From positions 496,001 to 560,000 of the forward strand of contig NZ_ASXP01000003.1 in assembly GCF_000445445.1 (NCBI RefSeq): 64,000 bases of DNA. Direction: 5' to 3'. Numbering within the stretch: the stretch's first letter is position 1; each line of letters starts with the position of its first letter. Origin of the DNA: Sporomusa ovata DSM 2662 (GTDB taxonomy: Bacteria; Bacillota; Negativicutes; Sporomusales; Sporomusaceae). The position numbers and the translations under genes were made by a program. The notes below the pieces were generated by a model that saw only the letters and a program-made list of their open reading frames with translations, was not told the DNA's origin and did not search any database. This document shows, piece after piece, positions 15,510 through 24,666 of the stretch.

Positions 15510-16739
15510 ACCATTAGCAAAATTACCGTTTTTAAATACCGGGATAATCTCTCCTGTCGCTGTTGTTCCAGTTATCTCTAAATCGATTGTACCAATCATA
15601 AAATCAACATGTACCATGGAGTCATTAGCCCCGGCTTGCTCTAATTCTGTCTGGTTCATTGTAACCCCGTTTTCCAGGCAGATAGGATATGCCTTACCGA
15701 TAGCCAAATGGCAGGAGGCATTTTCGTCAAATAATGTATTATAGAACAAAATATTGGCGTTAGAGATGGGGGAATTATAAGGAACAAGGGCTACCTCGCC
15801 CAGATAATGGGAACCTTCATCAGTTTCTACAAGCTTTTCAAGCACCGCTTGCCCCTGCTCCGCCTTACAGTCAACAATCCGCCCGTCTTTAAAGGTTAGT
15901 GAAAAATCATCAATCAGTGTGCCATTATAATTGAGCGGTTTTGAACTCATTACCACACCATTGACACCCGACTTTTTTGGGAGAGTAAACACCTCTTCTG
16001 TCGGCATATTGGCAACAAACTCGATACCATCGTCTGTGTATTCCGGCCCGCCAAGCCATAGGTGCCCAGCTGGTAATTCTACCTTTAAATCAGTACCCAA
16101 CGAGTTTTTATAGTGGAGCAGCTTGAATTTATGGGAATTTAGATAATCCATACTTTGCTTTAGCTGACGGCTGTGTTCCTGCCACGCGGCAACCGGATCA
16201 GCAGTGTCCACCCGCACGGCCTTGAAAATGGCCGTCCATAACTTTTCCATAGCTTCCTCAGCAGATACTTCAGGGAATACCTTCTGCGCCCAGGCCTGAG
16301 TGGGTATTGATACAACACTCCAGGCATTTTTGTTACTCATCATACGTTCACGGTACTCTTTGAGTGCCGTATTACCGGCCTTTTGCACCCTAACTACCCG
16401 CTCGGGATTTACATCCTTTAATAATTCCGGATCAGAAGCAGCAATACTAATAAAGGCCGCACCCTGACGGGCATAAAAGAGATAAAATTCCTTCTGCCAT
16501 TCAGGGAATTCATCAAATATCTCATCAGGTGCCTGCAAAAACTTAATCTTGGAAGATAACTCATCTTTCCAATTCATTACCACCTCTCTGGCACCAGCCT
16601 TGTAGGCAAACGTGGCAATGCTTCTGGCAAAGGGGGCGCATTCCAGTGGCGAAGAGATGACGAGCGTCTGATTTTGCTGAATATTTATCCCTGTTTTAAC
16701 TACTAGTTGAGCATATTTTTCCAACATAGCAAGTTTCAT
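15507..16739 (-). CDS. M29-family metallo-aminopeptidase
   Basis: 410 residues, the normal length for thermophilic aminopeptidase T/AmpS. Family landmarks are KYAQLVVKTGINIQQNQTLVI at the start, FISIAASDPELL, the metal ligands Glu in NMPTEEVFTLP, Glu in LVETDEGSHYLGE, His in ENASCHLAIGKAY and the His/Asp pair of SMVHVDFMIGT. It is a cytosolic cobalt/zinc/magnesium-dependent enzyme that trims N-terminal residues of short peptides. Single gene between a bidirectional terminator and a chemoreceptor gene. Confidence 0.92.
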   Translation of the reverse strand: MKLAMLEKYAQLVVKTGINIQQNQTLVISSPLECAPFARSIATFAYKAGAREVVMNWKDELSSKIKFLQAPDEIFDEFPEWQKEFYLFYARQGAAFISIAASDPELLKDVNPERVVRVQKAGNTALKEYRERMMSNKNAWSVVSIPTQAWAQKVFPEVSAEEAMEKLWTAIFKAVRVDTADPVAAWQEHSRQLKQSMDYLNSHKFKLLHYKNSLGTDLKVELPAGHLWLGGPEYTDDGIEFVANMPTEEVFTLPKKSGVNGVVMSSKPLNYNGTLIDDFSLTFKDGRIVDCKAEQGQAVLEKLVETDEGSHYLGEVALVPYNSPISNANILFYNTLFDENASCHLAIGKAYPICLENGVTMNQTELEQAGANDSMVHVDFMIGTIDLEITGTTATGEIIPVFKNGNFANG

Positions 16740-16837
16740 GTTGACTCCTTTCCATCACTTTTAGTGTACTGTTTCGTATTACTTTCTTTATTCTTAACAC
16801 ATACTATTCACTTTATCATGATAATGATTAATATAAC

Positions 16838-18526
16838 CTAATAGGTAAACTTATGAATCATATTATTTAATACACCTGTTTCCGCAGTAATTGTTTGATT
16901 TTCAGCCATTACATCTTTAAGCGAATTGGACTGCTGTTCTGCCAATGCTGACACTTCCTGGGCCATAGCGGCATTCTGCTGGCAAACAGCCGAAATATTT
17001 TGGGTAGCAGCTACGGTTACATCAGCGACTGAATCAAGGATGACTATCTTTTCTCTGACAGTAGTCAATTGCTCACCAATCTTATTCACAGCATCCTGGA
17101 TATCGGTAATCGCCTTACAGATAGCATTCGACATTTCTATTCCCTTTTTCGCCGCCGTTGCATTTTCGACAGTAAAAGTAACCGCAGTACCGATTTCCTG
17201 CTGAATGTTATTTACTACCTGAGCAATTTCGCTTGCCGATTGTTCACTTTGTTCTGCCAGCTTTCTTACTTCGTCAGCAACAACGGCAAAGCCCCGCCCT
17301 TGTTCACCTGCACGGGCCGCTTCAATTGCAGCATTCAGGGCCAGCAACGCCGTCTGCTGGGCAATAGCAGTGATTACTTCAACAATCTGCGTAATTTCTC
17401 CCGACATATTTTCCAATTTGGCTATGTGTAGCTGGACACTGCCGCTTTGGGAACTGATCTCATCCATAGCGGACTCAACTTGCTTGAGCAGTGAGTTAGA
17501 AACTTCAATCTTATTTTTTGTTATTAACTCCTGAGCAGATATGGCTTCACTCAACGAATTTAAAGCATTAACCGCATTTGCCAATACTTCCACCTGAGCC
17601 GTAAGAGACTGAGAACCCTCAGCTTGTTCTGAACTGCCTTTGGCAACATCAGCAATACTACTAGTCACTTGTTCATTGGAGAGTAAAACAACTTGGCACT
17701 GGGCAGCAACATTCTGCGTTACCGCATACAGATTAGTTGTAACCTGACCGATTTTACCAATCATTGTCTGTGTACTTGCCACCAGCTTATTGGTAGCATC
17801 GGCAATATCTTCCATTTCGTCGCCTGTTTTACTATGTATCCGCCTGGTTAGATCTCCACCGGAATCTCCCAAATCTTCAATTAAGCCAGCTACTTCCCGT
17901 AATGGGCGAACTATCCGAGTGATCGCATAATACCCTGAACCAACTACTAGCAACACAATCACCAGCGTATTAATGGCAAACCCTACAACAACTTTTCCTC
18001 TATTATCTTCGGCCTGCCGGTAGCTGCTCGCTGCCAGGTTTTCATAAATTTGATCCAGTTTATCAATTTCCCCGGAAGCTCGTTCTGTTTCGGCATCCAT
18101 TCTTTCCATGATATCCCCGCCAGCAAAATTACCCACTGGATTGGCAAGATTCAAAATTTGAACAGCATCTGGTTTTATTTCCTGCCAGTCGCGCCTAAAC
18201 TCCTGGACAATGGTCAACTCCGCCGGAGTCAGTGACAGATTTTCTAATTCCCGGAGATTGGTTTCTAGTTGCTCTGACAATTCCTCAAAGTTTTTCCGTT
18301 CCGTCACATCACCTGTAATTAAATAATCATTTGCAGGCATTACGACTTGTTCTAACGTTAGCCGGGTTTTAGCGATTCGTTGCTGAATTTGGGAGTTTTT
18401 GACAGATTCCCTCATGTTTTGGCTGGTATCTGTAAAAATAAAATAAGCAAATAACTGAACTAATATACTCACAAGTAGTATCGGAACAGCAATTAGAATC
18501 AATTTGGTACCAATAGTTATTCGCAA
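16838..18526 (-). CDS. Methyl-accepting chemotaxis protein with four-helix-bundle sensor
   Basis: The chosen start is TTG at 18524-18526 behind AAAGGAGAAAG; the frame extends further but without a ribosome site. 562 residues: first membrane helix (about 5-30), an extracytoplasmic helical sensor with no Cache motif and the 4HB_MCP look (QQRIAKTRLTLEQVVMPAND, ELEN..LTPAELTIVQEF), second membrane helix (about 175-200), HAMP (YAITRIVRPLREV) and the long signalling coiled coil with the conserved hairpin tip QQTALLALNAAIEAARAGEQ. There is no C-terminal CheR-docking pentapeptide. Single gene, far from the che operon at 25.8 kb, so its kinase partner is unclear. Confidence 0.9.
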   Translation of the reverse strand: MRITIGTKLILIAVPILLVSILVQLFAYFIFTDTSQNMRESVKNSQIQQRIAKTRLTLEQVVMPANDYLITGDVTERKNFEELSEQLETNLRELENLSLTPAELTIVQEFRRDWQEIKPDAVQILNLANPVGNFAGGDIMERMDAETERASGEIDKLDQIYENLAASSYRQAEDNRGKVVVGFAINTLVIVLLVVGSGYYAITRIVRPLREVAGLIEDLGDSGGDLTRRIHSKTGDEMEDIADATNKLVASTQTMIGKIGQVTTNLYAVTQNVAAQCQVVLLSNEQVTSSIADVAKGSSEQAEGSQSLTAQVEVLANAVNALNSLSEAISAQELITKNKIEVSNSLLKQVESAMDEISSQSGSVQLHIAKLENMSGEITQIVEVITAIAQQTALLALNAAIEAARAGEQGRGFAVVADEVRKLAEQSEQSASEIAQVVNNIQQEIGTAVTFTVENATAAKKGIEMSNAICKAITDIQDAVNKIGEQLTTVREKIVILDSVADVTVAATQNISAVCQQNAAMAQEVSALAEQQSNSLKDVMAENQTITAETGVLNNMIHKFTY

Positions 18527-18865
18527 GGTACTTTCTCCTTTCGCATAGCTTAGTAATATGGCTTTTGTTTTATTGCAGCTATTCCATTTGCTGAATGTCA
18601 ATACTATTATAATACAAAATCGTTAACTACGTCACTTTTTAATTATGTAGTTAAAAAGTCCTAAACTCTAGGTCTAAATACCCAATTATTTCTTGACATT
18701 TCATTAAAAAATATGTAAAAATATATAATATATTTTTACATAATGACAAAATGCTTCCAGTCGCTAAAGCTGTCTCAAAATAAGCCTGCATAGATATGCC
18801 TAGATATATACTTTTGAATATTACAATACTGCTTTTTAGGCTGCTGTTATAATAATTTATAGATT

Positions 18866-18943
18866 ATGCACTCAGGCGTTGGCCTGCTTTTTTTATACAT
18901 GAGGTTGAGTTTTACAGAGATATCCCCCCCTGCTTGAGCAGGG
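18866..18943 (+). terminator. Two hairpins in the leader region of the 19.0-kb operon
   Basis: CAGGC-GTTG-GCCTG followed by CTTTTTTT (18873-18894) is a good intrinsic terminator, yet no plus-strand gene precedes it; a TATAAT at about 18850 would give a transcript of only some 40 nt. A second hairpin CCCTGC-TTGA-GCAGGG is at 18928-18943. Together they suggest attenuation or a short RNA. The rest of 18527-19035 shows no gene. Confidence 0.5.
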
Positions 18944-19035
18944 TTATATATACTACTACAGGTAATGACATTATATTTTCTGATTTAGTCAACACGAAGG
19001 TTAACTATGTTTTCAGTAAAAAGGGGGCAAACGTC

Positions 19036-19386
19036 ATGAGCAATCCTACAGAGAGCAGTAAAAAAGTAGAAATAAACATGCGATTATCCGAATTTGAAAT
19101 TCCTCCCATGCAGGATGTATTAATCATCGGAAGGAAGGCGCCCATCGGTCCGGAGGCAGCAAAAAGAATGGTAAACATTTTATCGCCCGATCAGTATGAA
19201 ATAAGAAAAACAGAGCACCCGGCTATTGAAGCGATTGTCGTAAGAAAGTCCTTACTCAATATGTTACCTCAAGATAAATTAGTATCGCTAGTTTTAGAAG
19301 AAGGAGAAAAAATTGCTAACGAAACAATGATACTAAAGGTACAGCTTAATATTACTATTATTGTTAGCAAATCAATAGAAATATGA
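19036..19386 (+). CDS. Conserved-looking hypothetical protein
   Basis: The ATG at 19036 (MSNPTESSKK) is preceded by AAGGGGGC; an upstream in-frame extension lacks a ribosome site. 116 residues, soluble, no recognised domain. Text such as RLSEFEIPPMQDVLIIGRKA, QYEIRKTEHPAIEAIVVRKS and LNITIIVSKSIEI suggests an alpha/beta fold. The stop overlaps the ATG of the CBS-GGDEF gene (ATGA), so the two are co-translated and the protein may modulate or partner that cyclase. Function unknown. Confidence 0.65.
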   Translation: MSNPTESSKKVEINMRLSEFEIPPMQDVLIIGRKAPIGPEAAKRMVNILSPDQYEIRKTEHPAIEAIVVRKSLLNMLPQDKLVSLVLEEGEKIANETMILKVQLNITIIVSKSIEI

Positions 19387-20246
19387 TCCGATATGTATTT
19401 GACATAATGATAAAAAAATATTTTATTGTTGACGTGCTTGACGGTCTGCGTTATATTCAAAGTCTTGTTGCCGAAAATCCATGCGATGGCTTCCCGGTAA
19501 TGGAAGACGACCAAATTGTCGGGGTATTAACATATAAAAATTTACTGCAAGCACATCCCAACAGGATTGCCGCAGATGCCATGTCAGATCATATTGTCTA
19601 TATTGATGCTCATTCATCTATATGGAAAGCCAAAGAAGTCTTTGATACTAACAATACTGATCTGCTATTGGTTCTGGACAACAATCACCTTGTTGGCATC
19701 ATTACGAAATCACTCTTAGAGGTTGAATTGGGAAAGCACACTGACCTTTTAACAGAGCTTCCTAAAAGCGATTTTATTTATTATAACGCGACGCGCTTAA
19801 TCGAAAATAATCAAGAAATGTCTCTTGCATTTTTTGATGTTAATAATTTTGGCCTTATTGATAAAGAGCACGGTCATATCGCTGGAGACATCATATTAAA
19901 AGAACTAGGTACAATCCTCAAAACCAATATGACAGAACAAACATATGTATCTAGATTTGGCGGCGATGAATTTTTAGTGCTTACCCCGTATTATGTTGAT
20001 AAGTGCTGCATTTTTGCCCAAAATCTATTAAAAACAATTTCCCGTTATACGTTTCATAAAAATATATCCGTTACAGTATCAGCAGGCATTGTAGAAAGAA
20101 AAAAGAATCAAGAGAGCTCGCAGAATATACTTCGTACAATTTCTAATCTTATTAATCTTGCCAGCTTGGCCTCGACAAAAGCAAAAAAAGATAAATGCGA
20201 ATTAAGTATCGCAACTAACAACACTACCTGTAATTTTTCTTTCTAA
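19383..20246 (+). CDS. Diguanylate cyclase with N-terminal CBS-domain pair
   Basis: 287 residues without membrane segments. Residues about 10-115 form a tandem CBS module (CDGFPVMEDDQIVGVLTYKNLL, then HSSIWKAKEVF and TDLLLVLDNNHLVGIITKSLLE), a domain that binds adenine nucleotides. Residues 118-275 are a GGDEF domain with an intact RFGGDEF (GGDEF at 193-197) and the metal Asp in LAFFDVNNF; no RxxD inhibitory site is evident. It should make cyclic di-GMP from GTP, probably tuned by cellular adenylate state. Overlaps the hypothetical gene before it and is followed by a strong terminator. Confidence 0.88.
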   Translation: MIRYVFDIMIKKYFIVDVLDGLRYIQSLVAENPCDGFPVMEDDQIVGVLTYKNLLQAHPNRIAADAMSDHIVYIDAHSSIWKAKEVFDTNNTDLLLVLDNNHLVGIITKSLLEVELGKHTDLLTELPKSDFIYYNATRLIENNQEMSLAFFDVNNFGLIDKEHGHIAGDIILKELGTILKTNMTEQTYVSRFGGDEFLVLTPYYVDKCCIFAQNLLKTISRYTFHKNISVTVSAGIVERKKNQESSQNILRTISNLINLASLASTKAKKDKCELSIATNNTTCNFSF

Positions 20247-20322
20247 ACCACATGACACCATAGGCATGTCCTATATTACTGGCTTCGTCGGTATTTTCTT
20301 ATTCTGTCACATATATTAAAGA

Positions 20323-20369
20323 AGAACCAACTAAACTCTAAATTCGAAAGAGTTTAGTTGGTTCTTTTT
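20323..20369 (+). terminator. Strong terminator after the CBS-GGDEF gene
   Basis: A perfect 17-bp stem (20323-20339 with 20349-20365, 9-nt loop) followed by TTTT. It can also serve the DUF134 gene on the other strand. Confidence 0.85.
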
Positions 20370-20423
20370 GCCGCAGCCTATATTTATCCGCAATTTCACT
20401 CATGCGGCCAGACCGCACATCGC

Positions 20424-20903
20424 TTAGTGACCGCAACAACCGCCTTGACCATGTTGATGCTGTGCACCACCACAGGCATGTTTAACTCCATTGTCCAACT
20501 TCATTTTTTTCATGCTGCCACATTGGGGACAAGCAATCTCGTAACCATGTTTTCCGCCTTCAGTACATGGAGCTACCTCCCATACATGATGACAATCCAC
20601 ACATTCAAAAACTCGATTTTTCATAACATAATTCCCTCCCTCAATAATAATAGCTCTGCCTTCCACTAACGCCGTTGCAATTTTTTGCCTGGCAGAATAT
20701 AGGATTCTTTGAAATGTTGGTCTGGATAAACCCATCATCGACGCACAAATAGCCTGCTCAAAATCCCTGATATCTTTCAGGCGGATTGCTTCCAATTCTT
20801 CCAGTTGCACAACAACCGGCTTTTTCCCGCACTCAACCTCAGGGGAAAATTTTCTACAGAATGGTTCTTCATCAATTAATCCGCAACAACGCTGCCTTGG
20901 CAC
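20424..20903 (-). CDS. DUF134-family protein (HTH plus zinc-ribbon and His/Cys tail)
   Basis: 159 residues from a GTG start. The N-terminal 95 residues are DUF134: MPRQRCCGLIDEEPFCRKF, LEELEAIRLKDIRDFEQ and MGLSRPTFQRILYSARQKIA, a sigma-like helix-turn-helix. The C-terminal part carries CVDCHHVW and CPQCGS, a probable zinc ribbon, and ends HACGGAQHQHGQGGCCGH, a metal-binding-looking tail. DUF134 genes often sit next to dinitrogenase iron-molybdenum cofactor (NifX/NifB-type) proteins, but none is here. DNA-binding regulator is the best reading; target unknown. Confidence 0.85.
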   Translation of the reverse strand: MPRQRCCGLIDEEPFCRKFSPEVECGKKPVVVQLEELEAIRLKDIRDFEQAICASMMGLSRPTFQRILYSARQKIATALVEGRAIIIEGGNYVMKNRVFECVDCHHVWEVAPCTEGGKHGYEIACPQCGSMKKMKLDNGVKHACGGAQHQHGQGGCCGH

Positions 20904-20985
20904 AAACTATCAACCTTCCTTTTGAGCATATGCCCATTTATATTATATCCAATTTATTTAAAACATTCAAGAGGAAATAAAAAAA

Positions 20986-21510
20986 CTATCTATTTACAAT
21001 CTTACGTAGTTTGGGCGACAATATCATAGCCACTACTACCCCAACACCAGAAGTCATGAGTGAACTTGGTATGTTGGCAAAAGCCGTCGCTAAACTACCC
21101 GTTATTTGCCACCAAGCCACAATATAACCGCCTAGTGTCCAAGCCGCTGCCAATATACAGCCGGTCAAGGCACGCCAAGCCCAACTGCCTTCACTCGTTA
21201 CCGGCGCAGGCCACATCCCTTTGGCAACAAAACCAACAATAAAGCCAGCAGCACCCTTGATAATAAAAGACCAGGCAGTATACGGTGAAAAGCCCATGAG
21301 CAAGTCATAGAAGGCTGACCCAATAGCACCGGCCAAACCCGCATAGACACCGCCGAAACAAATGCCAACAGTAAATAAAAAAGCGGTACCAAGATGAACC
21401 ATTGCCCCCACACCAAACGGAATTTTAAGCGAAGTAGCTATCGCACACATGGCAGCTAACACGCCACTATAGACAATGTCTTTTGTAGTCAGCTTACGTT
21501 TTTCATTCAT
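20986..21510 (-). CDS. ECF transporter substrate-binding (S) component
   Basis: 174 residues, six hydrophobic segments, with the AALCxA-type start TTKDIVYSGVLAAMCAIATS and the FLFTVGICFGGVYAGLAGAIGSAFYDLL segment typical of vitamin S components. It needs a shared energising module (EcfAA'T) that is not in this window. It is the last gene of a five-gene operon right after a pyridoxamine-kinase-like gene; in such settings S components of the PdxU2 or HmpT type import vitamin B6 or the thiamine pyrimidine. The ligand is an inference from context. Confidence 0.85.
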   Translation of the reverse strand: MNEKRKLTTKDIVYSGVLAAMCAIATSLKIPFGVGAMVHLGTAFLFTVGICFGGVYAGLAGAIGSAFYDLLMGFSPYTAWSFIIKGAAGFIVGFVAKGMWPAPVTSEGSWAWRALTGCILAAAWTLGGYIVAWWQITGSLATAFANIPSSLMTSGVGVVVAMILSPKLRKIVNR

Positions 21511-21549
21511 ACGTATTTTCTCCTTATGGTTAATGTAATAGAATACTGA

Positions 21550-22404
21550 TTAATGCTTTGCCCGCATCCGGACCAGCCAAGGCAGAGCCTTTTCCAGCAT
21601 TACACCTTCCCGAGTGGGGGTACCAGCCTCATAGGTAGTCTTGATCGTCATAGCAGCAAAATCGGCTGCCAGTTGCATCGCCGCTGGTACACTATACTGA
21701 GACAGCAAGCCCCCAACCAGGATACTGGCAAAAACATCACCTGTTCCCGGATATTTCGCTGGAATCTGCTCGCTAAGCACTTGCCAGAAAGAACCGGTAC
21801 GCTGCTCATAACCAATATTCATGATTTGTTTACCACCAAAGGGAATTCCTGTCATGATAACAACTGACGGACCAAAGTCAGCCAGCCGTACAAGCCATTC
21901 TTTGAGCAAATCAACCGCTATTGCCTGCTCCGTATAATCCTCGCCTAATAGAAAACAAGCCTCAGTAAAATTGGGGGTAATAATATCGGCTTTACTAACA
22001 AGCCGTTTCATATGTTCTTGCATTTGAAGTGTATATACTGAATAGAGCTTGCCTTCATCCCCCATCACCGGGTCAACCACTATCAAGGGCTTGTTGGCTG
22101 AAAACTCCTCAATAAAGTGGATTACTGTATCAATTTGCTCTTCTGAAGCTAAAAATCCGCTATAGATACAGTCAAAATCAATGCCTTCTCTTTGCCAGTG
22201 ATAATAAAAATCAGCCATACGCTCAGTAAAATCACAAAAAGCTATCTGTGTGAACCCACCCAAGTGGGTGCTTAACACCGCCGTCGGCAACGGACACACT
22301 TGAATGCCCATACAGGATAATATCGGCAGAATTACCGTTAAGGAACACCGGCCAAAACAAGAAATATCATGAACAGCCGCTACTCGCAAAGCTCGTAAAC
22401 TCAT
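21550..22404 (-). CDS. Pyridoxamine/pyridoxal kinase-like enzyme (ribokinase superfamily)
   Basis: 284 residues. PdxY-type text throughout: VAAVHDISCFGRCSLTVILP, PTAVLSTHLGGF, IYSGFLASEEQID, VVDPVMGDEGKLYS, ADIITPNFTEACFLLG and the ATP/catalytic-base motif YPGTGDVFASILVGGLL. It phosphorylates the 5' hydroxyl of B6 vitamers or, in some relatives, hydroxymethylpyrimidine. Sits between the M20 hydrolase and the ECF S component with short gaps (30 and 39 nt), which supports a salvage operon: uptake followed by trapping through phosphorylation. Confidence 0.88.
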   Translation of the reverse strand: MSLRALRVAAVHDISCFGRCSLTVILPILSCMGIQVCPLPTAVLSTHLGGFTQIAFCDFTERMADFYYHWQREGIDFDCIYSGFLASEEQIDTVIHFIEEFSANKPLIVVDPVMGDEGKLYSVYTLQMQEHMKRLVSKADIITPNFTEACFLLGEDYTEQAIAVDLLKEWLVRLADFGPSVVIMTGIPFGGKQIMNIGYEQRTGSFWQVLSEQIPAKYPGTGDVFASILVGGLLSQYSVPAAMQLAADFAAMTIKTTYEAGTPTREGVMLEKALPWLVRMRAKH

Positions 22405-22434
22405 GGACTACTCCCTTTCCCTATTTCATCATAT

Positions 22435-23682
22435 TTATGGTTTTGGGCCTTCCTGGGCAGCCAGTTTGCTCACTGCCATGAATAATACCTGAGTACCGGC
22501 GGTAATATCCCTGATATTGGCCCATTCTGCCGGATTGTGACTAATTCCGTCTTTACAGGGTATAAACAACATCCCTGCAGGGGCAATACCAGCCAAATGC
22601 ATGGCATCATGGCCGGCACTGCTGGGCATCAGCCTGCTGGTATACTGCCCGGCCTTTGCTATGCCCTGTAAGAATTCGACTATTTCCCGGGAAATTTCAA
22701 CAGGTTTTTCATCAGTAAGTATACTACTGGTTATTGCCACGCCACGGCGTTTTTTTATTTCCCCCAGGCCTGCTGTCAATTCTTGTATTACCTGTTGTTT
22801 ACTAGTTGCAATAATACCACGAATATCAATTCCCAATTCAACACGTCCGGGGATAACGTTCATAACTCCAGGCTCAGCCGTAATCATACCAACCGTACCT
22901 ACCGTGCCGTTATGAGCTTCCAGACCAGCCAGTTTTTCCACCAGCAGTACTATTTCGGCCGCCGCTGTTAAGGCGTCTTGCCGCATATTCATCGGCGTAG
23001 CTCCAGAATGATCTGCCTGTCCGGTAATCACTACTTTAAAACGGGTCGGTGCCGCAATCCCGGTGATAATACCAATCTGCTCGCCTGCGTTCTCCAGCAC
23101 TGTACCCTGCTCTATATGTAATTCAAAAAAAGCCTTAATCGCACCAGTATACCTCGCGGCAGCAACCTGCTCAGGATCAAGCCCCCGCTGCCGCATAGCT
23201 TCGGCCAGCGTCATACCTTGGTTGTCTATAAGTTGCTCTAGCTGAGCCGGCAACAGTTCACCACAAAACGCCTTACTCCCCATTGTCGCCATGCCAAAAC
23301 GGCTGGACTCTTCGGCCATAAATACCACAACCTCAATAGGATGATAGGTTTGTGTTCCTGCCGCTTCCAAACATTGGATTACTTCGATAGCAGCCAATAC
23401 ACCCAGCACGCCGTCAAAGTTGCCTCCATTTGGTACACTGTCAATATGTGACCCCAGCATGACAACAGGCGCTGCATTATTGGTTCCTTCCCGCCGGCCA
23501 ATAAGATTACCAAACGCGTCAATGCGAACAACAAGTCCTGCCTGTTTCATGAGCTCAATAATGAATTCCCTTGCCTCCCAATCGGTATCACTGAAGGCCA
23601 AACGCGTAATGCCGCCGTCCGCCTGCGCACCAATAGCTGCCAGCTTACGGAAATTTTCTTCTAAACGCTTGCTACAAACCAA
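22435..23682 (-). CDS. M20-family Zn-dependent amidohydrolase (allantoate/N-carbamoyl amino-acid hydrolase type)
   Basis: 415 residues. Metal ligands of the AllC/HyuC branch are visible: His and Asp in MLGSHIDSVPNGGNFDG, Glu-Glu in VVFMAEESSRFG, His in FFELHIEQG, and the late His in SSAGHDAMHLA. The dimerisation domain is in the middle (IITGIAAPTRFKVV). Known members cut N-carbamoyl amino acids, allantoate or ureidoglycolate; related YlmB deformylates thiamine breakdown products. The stop lies 2 bp from the upstream exporter gene, so it is part of the five-gene operon. The exact amide is not predictable. Confidence 0.88.
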   Translation of the reverse strand: MVCSKRLEENFRKLAAIGAQADGGITRLAFSDTDWEAREFIIELMKQAGLVVRIDAFGNLIGRREGTNNAAPVVMLGSHIDSVPNGGNFDGVLGVLAAIEVIQCLEAAGTQTYHPIEVVVFMAEESSRFGMATMGSKAFCGELLPAQLEQLIDNQGMTLAEAMRQRGLDPEQVAAARYTGAIKAFFELHIEQGTVLENAGEQIGIITGIAAPTRFKVVITGQADHSGATPMNMRQDALTAAAEIVLLVEKLAGLEAHNGTVGTVGMITAEPGVMNVIPGRVELGIDIRGIIATSKQQVIQELTAGLGEIKKRRGVAITSSILTDEKPVEISREIVEFLQGIAKAGQYTSRLMPSSAGHDAMHLAGIAPAGMLFIPCKDGISHNPAEWANIRDITAGTQVLFMAVSKLAAQEGPKP

Positions 23683-23684
23683 GT

Positions 23685-24644
23685 TTATACCCCCTCAACT
23701 ACATTTTCACCAATTTTTTCTTGCCTTGCTCTTTCCCAATTCATAACGATAATGGCCAATAAGGTTACTGCACCACCGGCAATCTGAATAGGCAGCACAC
23801 GTTCCCCTAAGATAAAATAGCCGCTGATTACACCCACAACAGGAACCAGATTAAGATACAGCGTGGTAATAGCAACATCTAACTGCTTTAGCACATACAT
23901 ATAAAATAGATAACCAAGCACCGAACAGCATATCGACAAAAATAAAATATGCCCCCATGCAGTCAGTGAAAGCGTCTGCCAGTCGCTGCGTTCGGTAAAG
24001 GATAATGGGATGAGAAATATTGTACCAATCATTGTCTGATAGGTTGTCATGCACATTCCTGAATACCTATTCTGTAGCGATTTATTAACAAGCGTATAGA
24101 ACGTCCAGGACAACATAGCTCCCACCACAAATAGATTCCCTACAAAATTAGCAGAATTTAAATCAAGCTGACCATTGGCTGTTACCGAAAGATAAGCTCC
24201 GATAATTGCAATGGCGATTGCGATTATCTTTATCACCGATACTATTGCTCCAAAAAATAGTATATCCAAGCCAATTGCCAGAATGGGGATAATTGTCACT
24301 ATCAGTGAGGCATTGGCAGCTGTCGTCAAGCTTATACCAATATTCTCAAAATAGAAATATAGCGTAATGCCTAAGCAGCCAGCTAATACCATCGATAAAA
24401 TATCAGCCTTGGCCAGTTTGGCACCAGGCTCAACTCTTTTGAGCAACAACCACAGTAGTACTGAGGCAATTACAAAGCGAATCGCTGCTGTCGTAATAGG
24501 CGGCACCTCGGTAACTGTAATTTTGATACTTACATAAGATATTCCCCAAAAGAGAATTGTCATCAACATCAGTATGTTAGCCAATACACATTTCTTATTC
24601 CTCAGACCTTCGCCAGCCTGTACTTCTTCCCTAATTTCCCGCAT
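23685..24644 (-). CDS. DMT/EamA-family transporter
   Basis: 319 residues with ten hydrophobic segments in two EamA repeats (ILFWGISYVSIKITV at the start of the first, VVGAMLSWTFYTLVNKSL at the start of the second, ending LGERVLPIQIAGGAVTLLAII). The first 17 residues are a hydrophilic extension. Such proteins usually export amino acids or metabolites. Followed after 2 bp by the M20 hydrolase gene, so it is probably co-translated with it. Confidence 0.88.
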   Translation of the reverse strand: MREIREEVQAGEGLRNKKCVLANILMLMTILFWGISYVSIKITVTEVPPITTAAIRFVIASVLLWLLLKRVEPGAKLAKADILSMVLAGCLGITLYFYFENIGISLTTAANASLIVTIIPILAIGLDILFFGAIVSVIKIIAIAIAIIGAYLSVTANGQLDLNSANFVGNLFVVGAMLSWTFYTLVNKSLQNRYSGMCMTTYQTMIGTIFLIPLSFTERSDWQTLSLTAWGHILFLSICCSVLGYLFYMYVLKQLDVAITTLYLNLVPVVGVISGYFILGERVLPIQIAGGAVTLLAIIVMNWERARQEKIGENVVEGV

Positions 24645-24666
24645 AACAACATCCTCCTGTTCTTAA

